Assembly (NCBI GenBank): GCA_943370025.1
Contig: CALRPI020000024.1
Location: forward strand, 5,657-69,656
Origin: JAAUUE01 sp943370025
GTDB lineage: Bacteria > Cyanobacteriota > Cyanobacteriia > Cyanobacteriales > JAAUUE01
Length of the DNA stretch: 64,000 nucleotides
Direction: 5' to 3'
In this document: positions 1 to 9,200 of the stretch, piece after piece
How positions within the stretch are numbered: position 1 is the stretch's first letter
Layout of the letters: each line of letters begins with the position of its first letter
Made by a program: the position numbers and the translations under genes
Notes under the pieces: generated by a model
Seen by the model: only the letters and a program-made list of their open reading frames with translations
Database searches by the model: none
What the model was told of the DNA's origin: nothing

Positions 1-1
1 T

Positions 2-1483
2 GCCCATAGCAAAGCTAGAATTTTGGAAATTTCTCCCGATCGCCTAGAGCGCCATCTCCAAGAGGGGAAAGTTGTTGTGGTGGCTGGGTTTCAGGGGATT
101 AGCAACACTGATGAATTAGAAATTACTACCCTAGGGCGGGGTGGGTCTGATACTTCGGCAGTGGCTCTGGCAGCGGCGATTAAAGCCGACTATTGTGAAA
201 TCTACACCGATGTTCCCGGCATCCTCACCACCGACCCCCGCCTCGTCCCCGATGCCCAACTATTGCGGGAAATTACTGCCGATGAAATGCTAGAACTCGC
301 TAGCCTAGGGGCAAAGGTCTTGCATCCGAGAGCGGTAGAAATTGCCCGAAACTACGGAGTGGAGTTGGTGGTGCGATCGAGCTGGAGTGACGATCCGGGG
401 ACTAGGGTGATCTCGCCGCCAACCCAAGCCCGTCCCATGACTGGGTTGGAATTGACCCATCCCGTGGATGCGGTGGAATTTGACCTCGATCAGGCTAAGG
501 TTTCTTTGTGGCGAGTCCCCGATCGCCCCGGCATTGCCGCCACCCTATTTGGGGAAATTTCTCAAGAAAATATCGATATAGATCTAGTTATTCAATCAAT
601 CCACGAAGGCAACACCAACGATATTGCCTGCACCGTGACTAGGGCAGAGGCAAACCGCACCGAGGCTGTGGCGATCGCCATTACCCCTCGATTGCAGGGT
701 GCTGCCCCAACTCCCGTAGAAGTGATGGTGGAAAAAGATATTGCCAAGGTGGCGATCGCTGGAGCCGGGATGATCGGCAGACCGGGCATTGCCGCCCAAA
801 TGTTTACCTCTCTGGCAGAGGCGGGGGTAAATATCCGCTTGATTTCTACTTCAGAAGTCAAGGTGAGTTGTGTAATTGCTGAAAGTGATGCCGATCGAGC
901 GATCGCTGCCCTCTGTGCCACTTTTGCTGTAGATAATTCGCCCTTGACGATTGCACCCCAGCCCCTAGGCAACACGCCCCCGGTGCGGGGAGTGGCTCTG
1001 GATCTCAACCAAGCCCAATTAGCCATCCGCTATGTGCCCGATCGTCCCGGCAGGGCTGCCCAGTTGTTCCATGCCCTAGCCGAGGCGAATATCAGTGTGG
1101 ATATGATCATCCAATCCCAACGTTGTCGGGTGATTGAGGATCTGCCTACCCGTGATATTGCCTTCACTGTCCATCAAGGGGATGCCCTGTTAGCTCAGGA
1201 AGTTCTGAAAAAATTAGAGGGGATGCTGCCCTGTAGTCAAGTAGTGGTGAATGAAGCGATCGCCAAGGTGAGTATTGTTGGAGCTGGAATGCTGGGGCAG
1301 CCCGGCATTGCTGCCCGGATGTTTGCTGCCCTCGCCGCCGAGAAAATCAATATCTATATGATCACCACCTCAGAGATCAAGGTGAGCTGTGTAGTTGCCC
1401 AAGACCAAGGGATCAGGGCATTACAAGTAGTCCATGCTGCCTTTGATTTGGGGGGAGATATCCAAATAGAAGTCCCAGCTTAA
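2..1483 (+). CDS. lysC: Aspartate kinase, 5' end outside the window
   Basis: This is the C-terminal 493 codons of aspartokinase, which phosphorylates aspartate as the first step of lysine, threonine and methionine synthesis. The frame is open from base 2, where the residues read HSKARILEI, so the true start lies upstream of the window. The kinase part ends around residue 140 of the fragment and contains TTLGRGGSDTSA and DVPGILTTDPR. Four ACT modules follow, near residues 165, 248, 338 and 420: two begin with a PDRPG pair and two with GAGMIGRPG/GAGMLGQPG. The four-ACT form is typical of cyanobacteria and senses end-product amino acids. The last four bases overlap the convergent ylqD stop. Confidence 0.96.
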   Translation, partial: AHSKARILEISPDRLERHLQEGKVVVVAGFQGISNTDELEITTLGRGGSDTSAVALAAAIKADYCEIYTDVPGILTTDPRLVPDAQLLREITADEMLELASLGAKVLHPRAVEIARNYGVELVVRSSWSDDPGTRVISPPTQARPMTGLELTHPVDAVEFDLDQAKVSLWRVPDRPGIAATLFGEISQENIDIDLVIQSIHEGNTNDIACTVTRAEANRTEAVAIAITPRLQGAAPTPVEVMVEKDIAKVAIAGAGMIGRPGIAAQMFTSLAEAGVNIRLISTSEVKVSCVIAESDADRAIAALCATFAVDNSPLTIAPQPLGNTPPVRGVALDLNQAQLAIRYVPDRPGRAAQLFHALAEANISVDMIIQSQRCRVIEDLPTRDIAFTVHQGDALLAQEVLKKLEGMLPCSQVVVNEAIAKVSIVGAGMLGQPGIAARMFAALAAEKINIYMITTSEIKVSCVVAQDQGIRALQVVHAAFDLGGDIQIEVPA

Positions 1484-1929
1484 ATCTCACCCCGAATTTC
1501 TTCGACAATCCCATCCCGGAGCAAAATCTCCACATTGGTTTTCAGGACTAGGTTATCGCCGACCCCTAAGCTAAACATACTTTCCATCTGCCCAGTCACC
1601 ACTTCCTGTCCCAATTCCAAGAGTTGGACTTGTTGGAGTTGTTGCAGCATTTGATTCTTCTGGTTCAACAGGTCGCCTTTGCCTTGGTTGACCTGAGATT
1701 GGATATTTTCAATCTGTTGCACCATCTGGGGTCCGGGGGGTTGGAGTCCGGTTTTTTGCAGTTCTGAAATTGCCCGCTGCCCTTGCATATCTAGTTGTTG
1801 CAGTTGCACATCAATTTGTTCTACCTGTTGTTGGAGTTGCTGTTGAAAATCTTCCTTCCAACGGGGAGTGACTACGGATTTGATATTAACAACTCGTTTT
1901 AGAGATAGCTGGGATTTATTGTCTTCCAT
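1480..1929 (-). CDS. ylqD: YlqD family protein
   Basis: A 149-residue, glutamine-rich protein. Residues about 25-100 are a strongly predicted coiled coil of the type QQQLQQQVEQIDVQLQQLD. A compact C-terminal part follows with alternating hydrophobic residues and the ending LRDGIVEEIRGEI. Length and layout match the YlqD family found in Bacillus and cyanobacteria, whose function is unknown to me. It converges on lysC with a four-base overlap of the two 3' ends, so it is transcribed independently of it. Confidence 0.8.
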   Translation of the reverse strand: MEDNKSQLSLKRVVNIKSVVTPRWKEDFQQQLQQQVEQIDVQLQQLDMQGQRAISELQKTGLQPPGPQMVQQIENIQSQVNQGKGDLLNQKNQMLQQLQQVQLLELGQEVVTGQMESMFSLGVGDNLVLKTNVEILLRDGIVEEIRGEI

Positions 1930-2032
1930 AGGAGTTAATTGGTTTATTTCTGTGGGCAGAAACTTTGTTATGTCTGCCGGATCAAGATTATCGCAAATTT
2001 GCCCTGATTCCTGTTTTTTGCTGGAGGATTAG

Positions 2033-2119
2033 ATGGCGGATTACCCTGTGTCAAAAAGAAATGATCTGGGGTTGCGAATATTCTCTGGTGGGGAATCCTT
2101 AGTAGGGCGATCGAGTTAG
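2033..2119 (+). CDS. Possible 28-residue peptide with a strong ribosome binding site
   Basis: A short frame, MADYPVSKRNDLGLRIFSG and onwards to a TAG at 2117, is preceded by GGAGG five bases before the ATG. This is one of the best Shine-Dalgarno arrangements in the window. The peptide has no family that I recognise and could be chance. It lies in the otherwise gene-free stretch 1930-2536, just before an AGGGCGATCG...GCGATCGCCCCT inverted repeat. Confidence 0.2.
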   Translation: MADYPVSKRNDLGLRIFSGGESLVGRSS

Positions 2120-2257
2120 AGCGTTTGCGATCGCCCCTAACCAGTTAATCTGGCGTGAAATTTTCACAGGAGTGATCTGCTCTGAGGTCAAAGAAAGAGT
2201 GTGGGGATACAGCGGATAGTGCTTTCGCAAGACACATATAAAATCTTGCAAACCTCA

Positions 2258-2366
2258 TACAGCATTTTGTGTTCAAATGAGACACACCACAAATATTGAA
2301 AGTCCTATCAATGTTGGGTTTGAGAGTGGGCTGAGGGTCGTCGAAGCCCACTCTCAAACTGCTGTA
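2258..2366. repeat. Family A inverted-repeat element, copy 1
   Basis: A 109 bp element bounded by TACAGCATTTTG on the left and the inverse CAAACTGCTGTA on the right. Near its right end is a stem TTTGAGAGTGGG/CCCACTCTCAAA closed by the loop CTGAGGGTCGTCGAAG. Related copies lie at 18348-18452, 31064-31172 and (reversed) 57206-57309. It fills most of the gap between ylqD and the next genes. Confidence 0.85.
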
Positions 2367-2536
2367 AGTCCGTATTTCACGGTGAAAAAGGTATAATGCA
2401 ACTACCAGCACGATCGGGAGTGCTACTAACACCCCCGCCGCTTTCACTGGTAGTATTTTCACCTGTAAAGGGCAGGTTACTCACATGAATAATTTAACAG
2501 ATTCCCATTGTGGTATCTCCAAGAGAGGGATCCATA

Positions 2537-2737
2537 ATGTCTAGGTACGACGTAAAGAAAGACGAGACTCGTCATGGTGCGGTTAGTGAGGAGGATTGCT
2601 ACAAAATGGCTGAGCGCAACCGATGGCCGTTAGTAGATATTGAGACGACCAATCAACCAATCCTGAAAAAAGATTGCGTTTTCAAGGGGGACAGACCCTT
2701 TCCCCCTCCATATCACGAAACTGAAACTGAGGACTAA
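2537..2737 (+). CDS. Hypothetical small protein
   Basis: A 66-residue acidic and polar protein beginning MSRYDVKKDETRHGAV and ending PPYHETETED. The ATG at 2537 was chosen over an upstream GTG at 2510 because AGAGAGGGA sits just before it. It contains a Cys near residue 20 and another near residue 46, but no motif I recognise. It is four bases upstream of another unknown gene on the same strand, so the two are probably cotranscribed. Confidence 0.55.
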   Translation: MSRYDVKKDETRHGAVSEEDCYKMAERNRWPLVDIETTNQPILKKDCVFKGDRPFPPPYHETETED

Positions 2738-2741
2738 TATC

Positions 2742-3221
2742 ATGGCTAAATCAAGAAAATGGATTGTTTTCAAAAGAGAATGGGGTGACAAGAACGGAGG
2801 GGATATTTGCCTAGGGAATACTCACGGCTTAACTAATATTCTTGACGAGCATTGGGACTTTTCTGGCGATGATTCTCCAGAACCGGGTTACAGATTTAAC
2901 GAACGGGTTAGGGTCGAATCTCTCCACAATCCCGACAAGCACGGATGGAGCACCCACTACCACGAGAGCAACTGGAAAGTTGACCGGGTGGAAGAATATA
3001 CCCCCGATGTGCCGATCGGCACTGAGTACACGACGATCGTAGTTTGTTGGTGTGTTTACGACCCGATCGATGCTCCTCTAATTCCAGTTAGCGATCGGAT
3101 TGTCTCCCCCGATTCCTTTGGTGGCGATGAAGTGAAATATCAGGCATACCTAGCTTCTGGTGGTGATGTAGAAAAATACAATGCCATATTAGAATCCCAG
3201 AAAGTGAAGGCAACAATTTAA
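2742..3221 (+). CDS. Hypothetical protein
   Basis: A 159-residue soluble protein, rich in Asp, Trp and Tyr (EHWDFSGDDSPEPGYRFNER near residues 35-54; TTIVVCWCVYD near 100-110). There is no signal peptide or membrane segment. I do not recognise a family. It follows the 66-residue unknown gene after a four-base gap, which suggests a two-gene unit. A pair of short hairpins (3253-3299) separates it from the convergent regulator gene. Confidence 0.6.
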   Translation: MAKSRKWIVFKREWGDKNGGDICLGNTHGLTNILDEHWDFSGDDSPEPGYRFNERVRVESLHNPDKHGWSTHYHESNWKVDRVEEYTPDVPIGTEYTTIVVCWCVYDPIDAPLIPVSDRIVSPDSFGGDEVKYQAYLASGGDVEKYNAILESQKVKATI

Positions 3222-3252
3222 CTAAGTAGCTGGTTGTAATTAAACATAAAAT

Positions 3253-3299
3253 GTGGGATGGGCATCTTGCCCATCAACAGGCTAGAAGCCTATTCCACT
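3253..3299. terminator. Two adjacent hairpins between convergent genes
   Basis: A GATGGGCA/TGCCCATC stem with a TCT loop (3257-3275) is followed by AGGCTAGAAGCCT. They sit between two genes that end towards each other. No clear T-run is present, so the terminator role is inferred from position; the motif looks like a dispersed palindromic repeat. Confidence 0.4.
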
Positions 3300-3300
3300 A

Positions 3301-4443
3301 TTAAATCAAGTTTCCCAGTTCGAGACCACTTATCTTCTCCAAGGCTTTGCTTACCGCTTCGCTGCGACTCTGTACCCGCAACTTCCAGTAAATATTTTCC
3401 AAATGCTTACGCACTGTGCTAGATTTTATTCCCAATTGCTGCGCGATCGCAGAATTATCCCATCCTTTAGTCAGACCTAAAAGCACCTGAGTTTCCCGAC
3501 GGCTCAACCCTAGGTATACTAGAGCCTTGAGAGAAAGAGGTTCTTGCTCTTCTAGCAATAGCAAGTATTGTCCGGCTGCTCGATCGGGGACGAGACGCAG
3601 AATTAATTTTTTACCCGCCAGTTCGATGGTTAAGGAGAGCTGAGAAGAGGGAAGCTCAAGGGGTGAATGGAGGCGATCGACTTGATGGCGAACCCAACTG
3701 CTGACAAAATCTGGTAGTTGTCCCGCAGTAGAGACACCGGGAAAATAGGTTTGCAAACATTGAGCGGTTTCTGCACTCATCAGTTGCACTCGTAAATCTT
3801 TATCTAAAACAATGACCTGCAATTGCTCTAAAGATTGCTGAAATTGCTTTGCTTGCTGCTGAGTTTTGTGGAAGGTGCGGGCATTCTCGTATGCCTGCAC
3901 TAGGTGAGGTCGCAGCAGGTTCAACAGCAGCCGATCGCGCTCACTAAAAGTCCATTGTTCTCGATGCAGACCAAAGCAAACTGAGGGGACTTCCTGCGGG
4001 GGCATTCCGGGGCGGTGCTGGGTTTCGGTCAGGAAAAGGGTCATTTGGTCTGCAACACCCATGACCCGTAAAAACTGCTGGTAGAATCCCTCTAACCGAT
4101 AGAGTTGTTGCTGAGTGATAAAGTCTGAAACCTTATAGGCTCCCCCTAGAGTTTTCGAGAAATTCTGGGCAACAGGATGCTCAAAAAAGTGAGCCTTTGC
4201 AACCTCCTCCAACTGGCTCTTGTGACGATTTACCAAGGCATGACCGGAATGAGAAATAGAAATAGAAAAGTTATCCCCTTGTTGAGAATGGAACGATGGA
4301 CCATAGATATCTGAGGGCACAAGGCGATCGATGGCATGAGCTGAGTGGTCTAGAAAGGTTTCCATATCCACAAAACTGTAAAGCTGCTGAATGGTTTGGA
4401 GAAGTTTCTGAACATCTTCTGGCTCAAGTTGCTGCATGGTCAT
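3301..4443 (-). CDS. LuxR-type response/sensor transcriptional regulator
   Basis: A 380-residue regulator. The C-terminal 60 residues are a LuxR/GerE helix-turn-helix: LSRRETQVLLGLTKGWDNSA, then IAQQLGIKSSTVRKHLENIY, with the usual VQSRSEAV end. The N-terminal 200 residues look like a GAF-type sensor and residues about 205-300 like a PAS-type fold, but both are weak by eye. No phosphoacceptor receiver domain is visible, so it is probably not a classical response regulator. It diverges from the TRIC-like channel gene, with 280 bp between the starts. Starts at residues 1 and 3 are equally possible. Confidence 0.85.
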   Translation of the reverse strand: MTMQQLEPEDVQKLLQTIQQLYSFVDMETFLDHSAHAIDRLVPSDIYGPSFHSQQGDNFSISISHSGHALVNRHKSQLEEVAKAHFFEHPVAQNFSKTLGGAYKVSDFITQQQLYRLEGFYQQFLRVMGVADQMTLFLTETQHRPGMPPQEVPSVCFGLHREQWTFSERDRLLLNLLRPHLVQAYENARTFHKTQQQAKQFQQSLEQLQVIVLDKDLRVQLMSAETAQCLQTYFPGVSTAGQLPDFVSSWVRHQVDRLHSPLELPSSQLSLTIELAGKKLILRLVPDRAAGQYLLLLEEQEPLSLKALVYLGLSRRETQVLLGLTKGWDNSAIAQQLGIKSSTVRKHLENIYWKLRVQSRSEAVSKALEKISGLELGNLI

Positions 4444-4528
4444 AATTTAAGAGCCACGATCAAAGCTGGGGAATTTCTTGCGATTAAAGGATATCCAATC
4501 TTACTCTTGCACTTTTTGTTAGTCATGA

Positions 4529-4550
4529 TTTGTAACGATCGCGTAACAAA
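4529..4550. promoter_or_regulatory. Possible operator in the divergent promoter region
   Basis: The near-palindrome TTTGTAACG-ATCG-CGTAACAAA lies between the divergent LuxR-type and TRIC-like genes. It has the size and symmetry of a dimeric regulator site. No binding protein can be assigned from the sequence. Confidence 0.25.
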
Positions 4551-4725
4551 GGACTACGGCAAATGACGTATTGCACTTCAAGTTGATCTTAAAGTAACGT
4601 GTTGAAAACAAGGGGATATGGAATTTGAGGAAATTCCAGCACTCATGTCTGCCTCCTATGGTTCGGGAATTGAGCCTTAGTAACTAGTGCTCGAAAAATA
4701 TCACATTTATCTTGGTACTATCCCT

Positions 4726-5352
4726 ATGGAAACGATCTTTTATGCTGACCTGTTAGGAACATTTGCTTTTTCTATGACAGGAATAATTGCTGGTATTCGT
4801 CATCAGATAGATCCCGTTGGAGCCTTTTTCTTGGCTTTGGTGACGGCAATGGGAGGTGGAATCATCAGAGATATGCTGCTAGGAGTACCATCTAGCACAT
4901 TCAATAATCCGTCTTATCTAACTACAGTTTTTATCGGTTTTCTTGTTACTTATTCATTCACAAACAAAATTAAGGAGATGTATCAAAAGGAGATTTATCA
5001 AATTTTTCTTTGCCTTGATGCATTTGGGCTGGCAATTTTCACTCTAATTGGCGTAGAGAAATCTATGTCACTAAATATTCACTTTTTTGGATGTATTCTC
5101 GCAGGAACTTTGACTGCTGTGGCGGGGGGAGTAATTAGAGATGCGCTCATTGGTGATTTTCCTTTTATATTTCACAGGGAAACTTATGCAGCATCGTCTT
5201 TATTAGGAGGAACTATCTTTTATTTTGTATATAAATTGAATTTTCTACCTCTTATTTGGAATATTTTACTGTCTGCTGCATTAATTTTGGGGTTGCGTTT
5301 ATGGGGGCTGAGAAAAAATATTCATCTGCCGGTGCCGCGTTTTTATCTTTAA
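4726..5352 (+). CDS. TRIC-type cation channel family (UPF0126) membrane protein
   Basis: A 208-residue integral membrane protein with about seven hydrophobic segments. It shows the internal duplication typical of the family: AMGGGIIRDMLLG in the first half and AVAGGVIRDALIG in the second. Bacterial TRIC-like proteins form trimeric monovalent cation channels. The ATG at 4726 gives the usual family length; a GTG at 4687 would add 13 non-hydrophobic residues. Base composition is more AT-rich than in neighbouring genes. Confidence 0.88.
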   Translation: METIFYADLLGTFAFSMTGIIAGIRHQIDPVGAFFLALVTAMGGGIIRDMLLGVPSSTFNNPSYLTTVFIGFLVTYSFTNKIKEMYQKEIYQIFLCLDAFGLAIFTLIGVEKSMSLNIHFFGCILAGTLTAVAGGVIRDALIGDFPFIFHRETYAASSLLGGTIFYFVYKLNFLPLIWNILLSAALILGLRLWGLRKNIHLPVPRFYL

Positions 5353-5400
5353 TTTCTCTTGTTTTCGTTTGCTATAGAACCTACGCATCACCGATCGAGA

Positions 5401-5465
5401 GGGTTTGGCATTTGCGGATTAAACTCCGACAAAAAATCGTCGTCCCCGGCGCAAATGCGAAACCC
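5401..5465. repeat. Inverted repeat with arms of about 16 bp
   Basis: GGGTTTGGCATTTGCG (5401) pairs with CGCAAATGCGAAACCC (5450), with one central two-base mismatch and 33 bases between the arms. It lies between the channel gene and the large adhesin gene. It may act as a weak terminator or be a dispersed element. Confidence 0.5.
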
Positions 5466-5522
5466 CTACGCCAGAATTATTAACTGATAGTAACAATACG
5501 AGCATAAGCTCTTCCCACACCT

Positions 5523-6266
5523 ATGTTTACCCGCCAGTTTCTGACTCAAGCCTCCCTAGGCTTAGTTCTTGCTCTAGGTTTTGTGCCGCCAACTCTAGCC
5601 CAGATTGTCCCCAATGGTGCGGGGACTGTGGTTAATCCCCAAGGGAACCAGATTAATATCACTGGGGGAACACAGGCGGGGGGGAATCTTTTCCATAGTT
5701 TTCGGGATTTCAATGTCAATTCTGCTCAGGTTGCCAACTTTTTGAGCAATCCTCAGATTCAGAATATTCTTGCAAGGGTCAACGGGGGGAATCCTTCTTT
5801 TATCAATGGTTTGCTGCAAGTCACGGGGGGAAATTCTAATTTATTCTTGATGAATCCTGCTGGGATAGTTTTTGGACAGGGATCTAGTCTGAATGTGCCA
5901 GCGAGTTTTACGGCAACAACAGCTAATCAAATTGGGTTTGGCAATAATTTATTTAATGCTTTTGGAGATAATAATTTCTCGGCTTTGATTGGGAATCCTG
6001 ATAGTTTTCTCTTCACTACAAACCAAGCTGGAAGTATTGTCAATGCTGGGAATTTATCGGTGGCACCGGGGCAGGGGATTAGTCTGATTGGGGAAAATAT
6101 TGTTAATACTGGCAATATAAATGCTGGAAATATTACCCTAGCGGCTGTACCGGGAACGAATCGGGTGAGGATTTCTCAACCGGGGCATTTATTAAGTTTA
6201 GAAATTGTTCTTCCTGTAGATTCTGTGATCACTCCTTTGGATTTGCCTAGGTTACTGACGGGATAG
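5523..6266 (+). CDS. Filamentous-haemagglutinin N-terminal domain protein, first part of an interrupted gene
   Basis: The first 247 residues of what should be one 1998-codon gene (5523-11519). Residues 1-26 are a Sec signal peptide ending LAQ. Residues about 27-230 are the two-partner-secretion haemagglutination domain, with the signature NPAGIVFGQGSSLNVPAS. In the family this domain directs export through a TpsB-type outer membrane pore; no such pore gene is in the window. The frame stops at TAG (6264-6266) but continues in the same frame afterwards, with no base gained or lost. This points to a nonsense mutation, read-through or a sequencing error. Confidence 0.85.
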   Translation: MFTRQFLTQASLGLVLALGFVPPTLAQIVPNGAGTVVNPQGNQINITGGTQAGGNLFHSFRDFNVNSAQVANFLSNPQIQNILARVNGGNPSFINGLLQVTGGNSNLFLMNPAGIVFGQGSSLNVPASFTATTANQIGFGNNLFNAFGDNNFSALIGNPDSFLFTTNQAGSIVNAGNLSVAPGQGISLIGENIVNTGNINAGNITLAAVPGTNRVRISQPGHLLSLEIVLPVDSVITPLDLPRLLTG

Positions 6267-6299
6267 GGTTTACCGGGAATTAGTAGTAATGGGGAAACG

Positions 6300-9200
6300 G
6301 TGCAAGTTGCGGGGGTAAATGTTCCCACGGGTCAAGGGATAAATATCACTTCTGGAAATCTTGGTACGGGTTCTCAAGGAGGGGTAATTAATGTTCTGGG
6401 TGACAGGGTTGCCCTAGTGAATGCCAACCTAAATGCTAGTGGAATTAATGGTGGGGGAACTATTCGAGTTGGTGGGGAATATCGGGGCGGGGGAGTTAAT
6501 CCGTTTAATTCTCGGATCACCTATGTGGATTCTCGTTCTTTTTTGAATGCCGATGCGGTTAATTCTGGTAACGGAGGCAGGGTAATAGTCTGGGCTGATG
6601 ATACCACTAGGTTTTATGGAAATATTTCTGGCAGAGGAATAACGGGCAGTGGGGGATTTGTTGAGGTTTCGGGGAAGGTAAACCTCGCTTTTGATGGGCG
6701 GGTGGAGTTGCCGGGGGCTAATGGGTTAAATGGAACTTTGTTGCTGGATCCTACGGATATCATAATTCAAGCAGGGTTGGGGAATGGGGATGGATCGCTT
6801 CCCAATATTGCTATAGGAACTCTACCGGATCCCATGACTATTTCTGCTGGGGCTTTGGCAGCTATAGCTCCCACCACTGCTGTAGATATTCGAGCAAGTA
6901 ACAATATTACTTTCAATGTCCCGGTGACTTTTGCGGCTTGTACTACAGGTACTTGTGGAGCAATTTCTTTCATTGCGGGGGGAATATTTAATACTAATGG
7001 GAATGATATTACTGCCGTTGGCAGAGACTTCCGAGTTGCGGCGGGGAGCATAATAGCGAGGGATATTAATACTTCTTCTTTTACAACTCTTAGAAATGGG
7101 GGCAGCGTGAATTTGCTTACTAATAATGGAAGTATCACTACAAGAGATATTAATACTGGGTCTGTTGTGATTGGCGCACCTACGGGGAATGGGGGACAAA
7201 TTGATCTGAATGCGTTTAATGGGAATATCAGTGCGAGGGATATTAGTTCGGGAACGGGGACGGATAGTGGCAATGCGGGTCTGGGGGGAAATATTCTGAT
7301 CTCTGCTCCCAATGGTAGTTTCAATGCTACTGGGAATGTGGATAGTCGATCGGTCACTTTTGGAACCCCAGTAGCTGGTAATTCTAGCGATGCAGGCAAT
7401 ATCACCATCAATGCTCAGAGTATAAGTGTGGGAACTGCTCTACCTAATACGGGGATTATTGCTGCCTATTCCTGCGCAGATCGAGGTTCTTCTGGGAATG
7501 GGGGAGTAATTGATCTTCGGGCAACGAATGGGGGTGTAGATTTAGCTGCTCTGTTTACGGTAACTGGGGCATCTAACACTCCAACTAGTACTTCAAGAAA
7601 TGGAGGTAATGTCTTTATTGATGCTACTGGGGATATAAATATTAGGGGAGTATCGGGAACACTTTCTCCGACCCTTGGAGGAACATTATTTCCCATAGCT
7701 ATTTATACTCGTTCTGCATCGACTGGCAATAGTTCTGGTAATGCGGGTAATATCACAGTTAATTCAAGTGGTGGTAGCTTCACCTCTAGTTTCCTTGGTC
7801 AAATAAATAGTAATTCTTCTGTAGGTACAACAGGAAATTCTGGCAATGGAGGTAATATCAGTATCACTGCTCAAAATGTAAGTACTGGTGGTATTACCTC
7901 CGAATCCCAAGCTACTACAGGGGATTCTGGGAATGGGGGGAGGATTACAGTTACAGCTACTAATGGCAATATTAATGCTAACTCGATTGGTAGCGGGTCT
8001 TTAGTTCTCGGTAGTCCTGTTGCTGGAACTGGTGGAAATGCTGGAAATGGGGGAGATGTTCAACTTACAGCAACTAATGGCGGGATTAATCCCTTAGCAA
8101 TAATCGCTGATAGTTTATCCATCGTAAGTGGTAATTCTGGAAATGGGGGAAACATTACCCTTGATTCAACAGGCAATATAACTTTAGATGGCGTGCCGCT
8201 TCTGGCCAATCCTTATTATAGTTCGACTCTATCACTTACTACAGCTTCTCTTTCAACTACTGGAAATTCTGGGCTTGGAGGTAATATCAGGATCACCAGT
8301 CAAAATATAAATGCTCGTGATATTTACTCCAATTCCCATACTACTACTGGGAATTCTGGGAATGGGGGGAGGATTGCAGTTACAGCCACTAATGGCAGTA
8401 TTAATACTGACCTGATTAATAGCGGGTCTTCCGTTGGTACTGGTCGTGCTGGCAATGCTGGGGCTGTTGAATTTAGAGCAACTAATGGTGGTATTAATGC
8501 CTTAGCAATAGTCGCTGATGCCATATCCAACGGAATATCCAACGGAAATGGCAATTCTGGGAATGGGGGAAATGTTACCCTTGATTCAACAGGTGATATA
8601 ACTCTAACTGGTGCAAGTAATCCTAGGATTGGTCCCGCACGTGGTGCTTACGGTACTTCGATTATATCACTTACTTCACTTTCTTATTCAGTTGGGGGGA
8701 ATACTGGGCGTGGAGGTGATATCCGTATCGCCGCTCAAAATGTAAATGCTCGTGGTATTGCCTCTCATTCCCACGTCATAGGTTCTGGTAATAATGGAAG
8801 TGCCGGAAATATTAATATTTCCGCACCTACTGGTAGCGTAACTACTGATCTAATTGATGCCAATATGTATACTGACACAAACAGTAATTTTCCCAACGCA
8901 GGTAGTAATTTTGGTAGTTCGGCAGGCAACATAGATATTGAGGCTCAAGATGTGAGGACTGGTGATGTTACGGCTTATGCCAGTGTATCAAACTTAAGTG
9001 GAGTTATGAGTCCTTTTCTCGGTTCAGGTAATGGGGGTAATATCAATATTACTGCTACTAGGGGCAACATTAATTCAGCATCCTTAGCATCGAATAGTTT
9101 TAGTAATTTTTCTTCGTCGGGAAATGGCGGGAATATTAATCTCAGGGCACTTAATGGTAGCATGACTACTGGCGGACTTATTAATGCCACCACATATGTC

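Noticed and set aside
2145..2462. Minus-strand reading frame with a hydrophobic N-terminus (GTG start, KILPVKAAGVLVALPIVLVV)
   Set aside because: The second half is read entirely through a family A repeat, there is no ribosome site, and no family is recognised. It could be a small membrane protein cut by the repeat, but support is too weak.
5256..5483. Frame overlapping the end of the TRIC-like gene
   Set aside because: It is out of frame with a clear membrane protein gene and runs into an inverted repeat.
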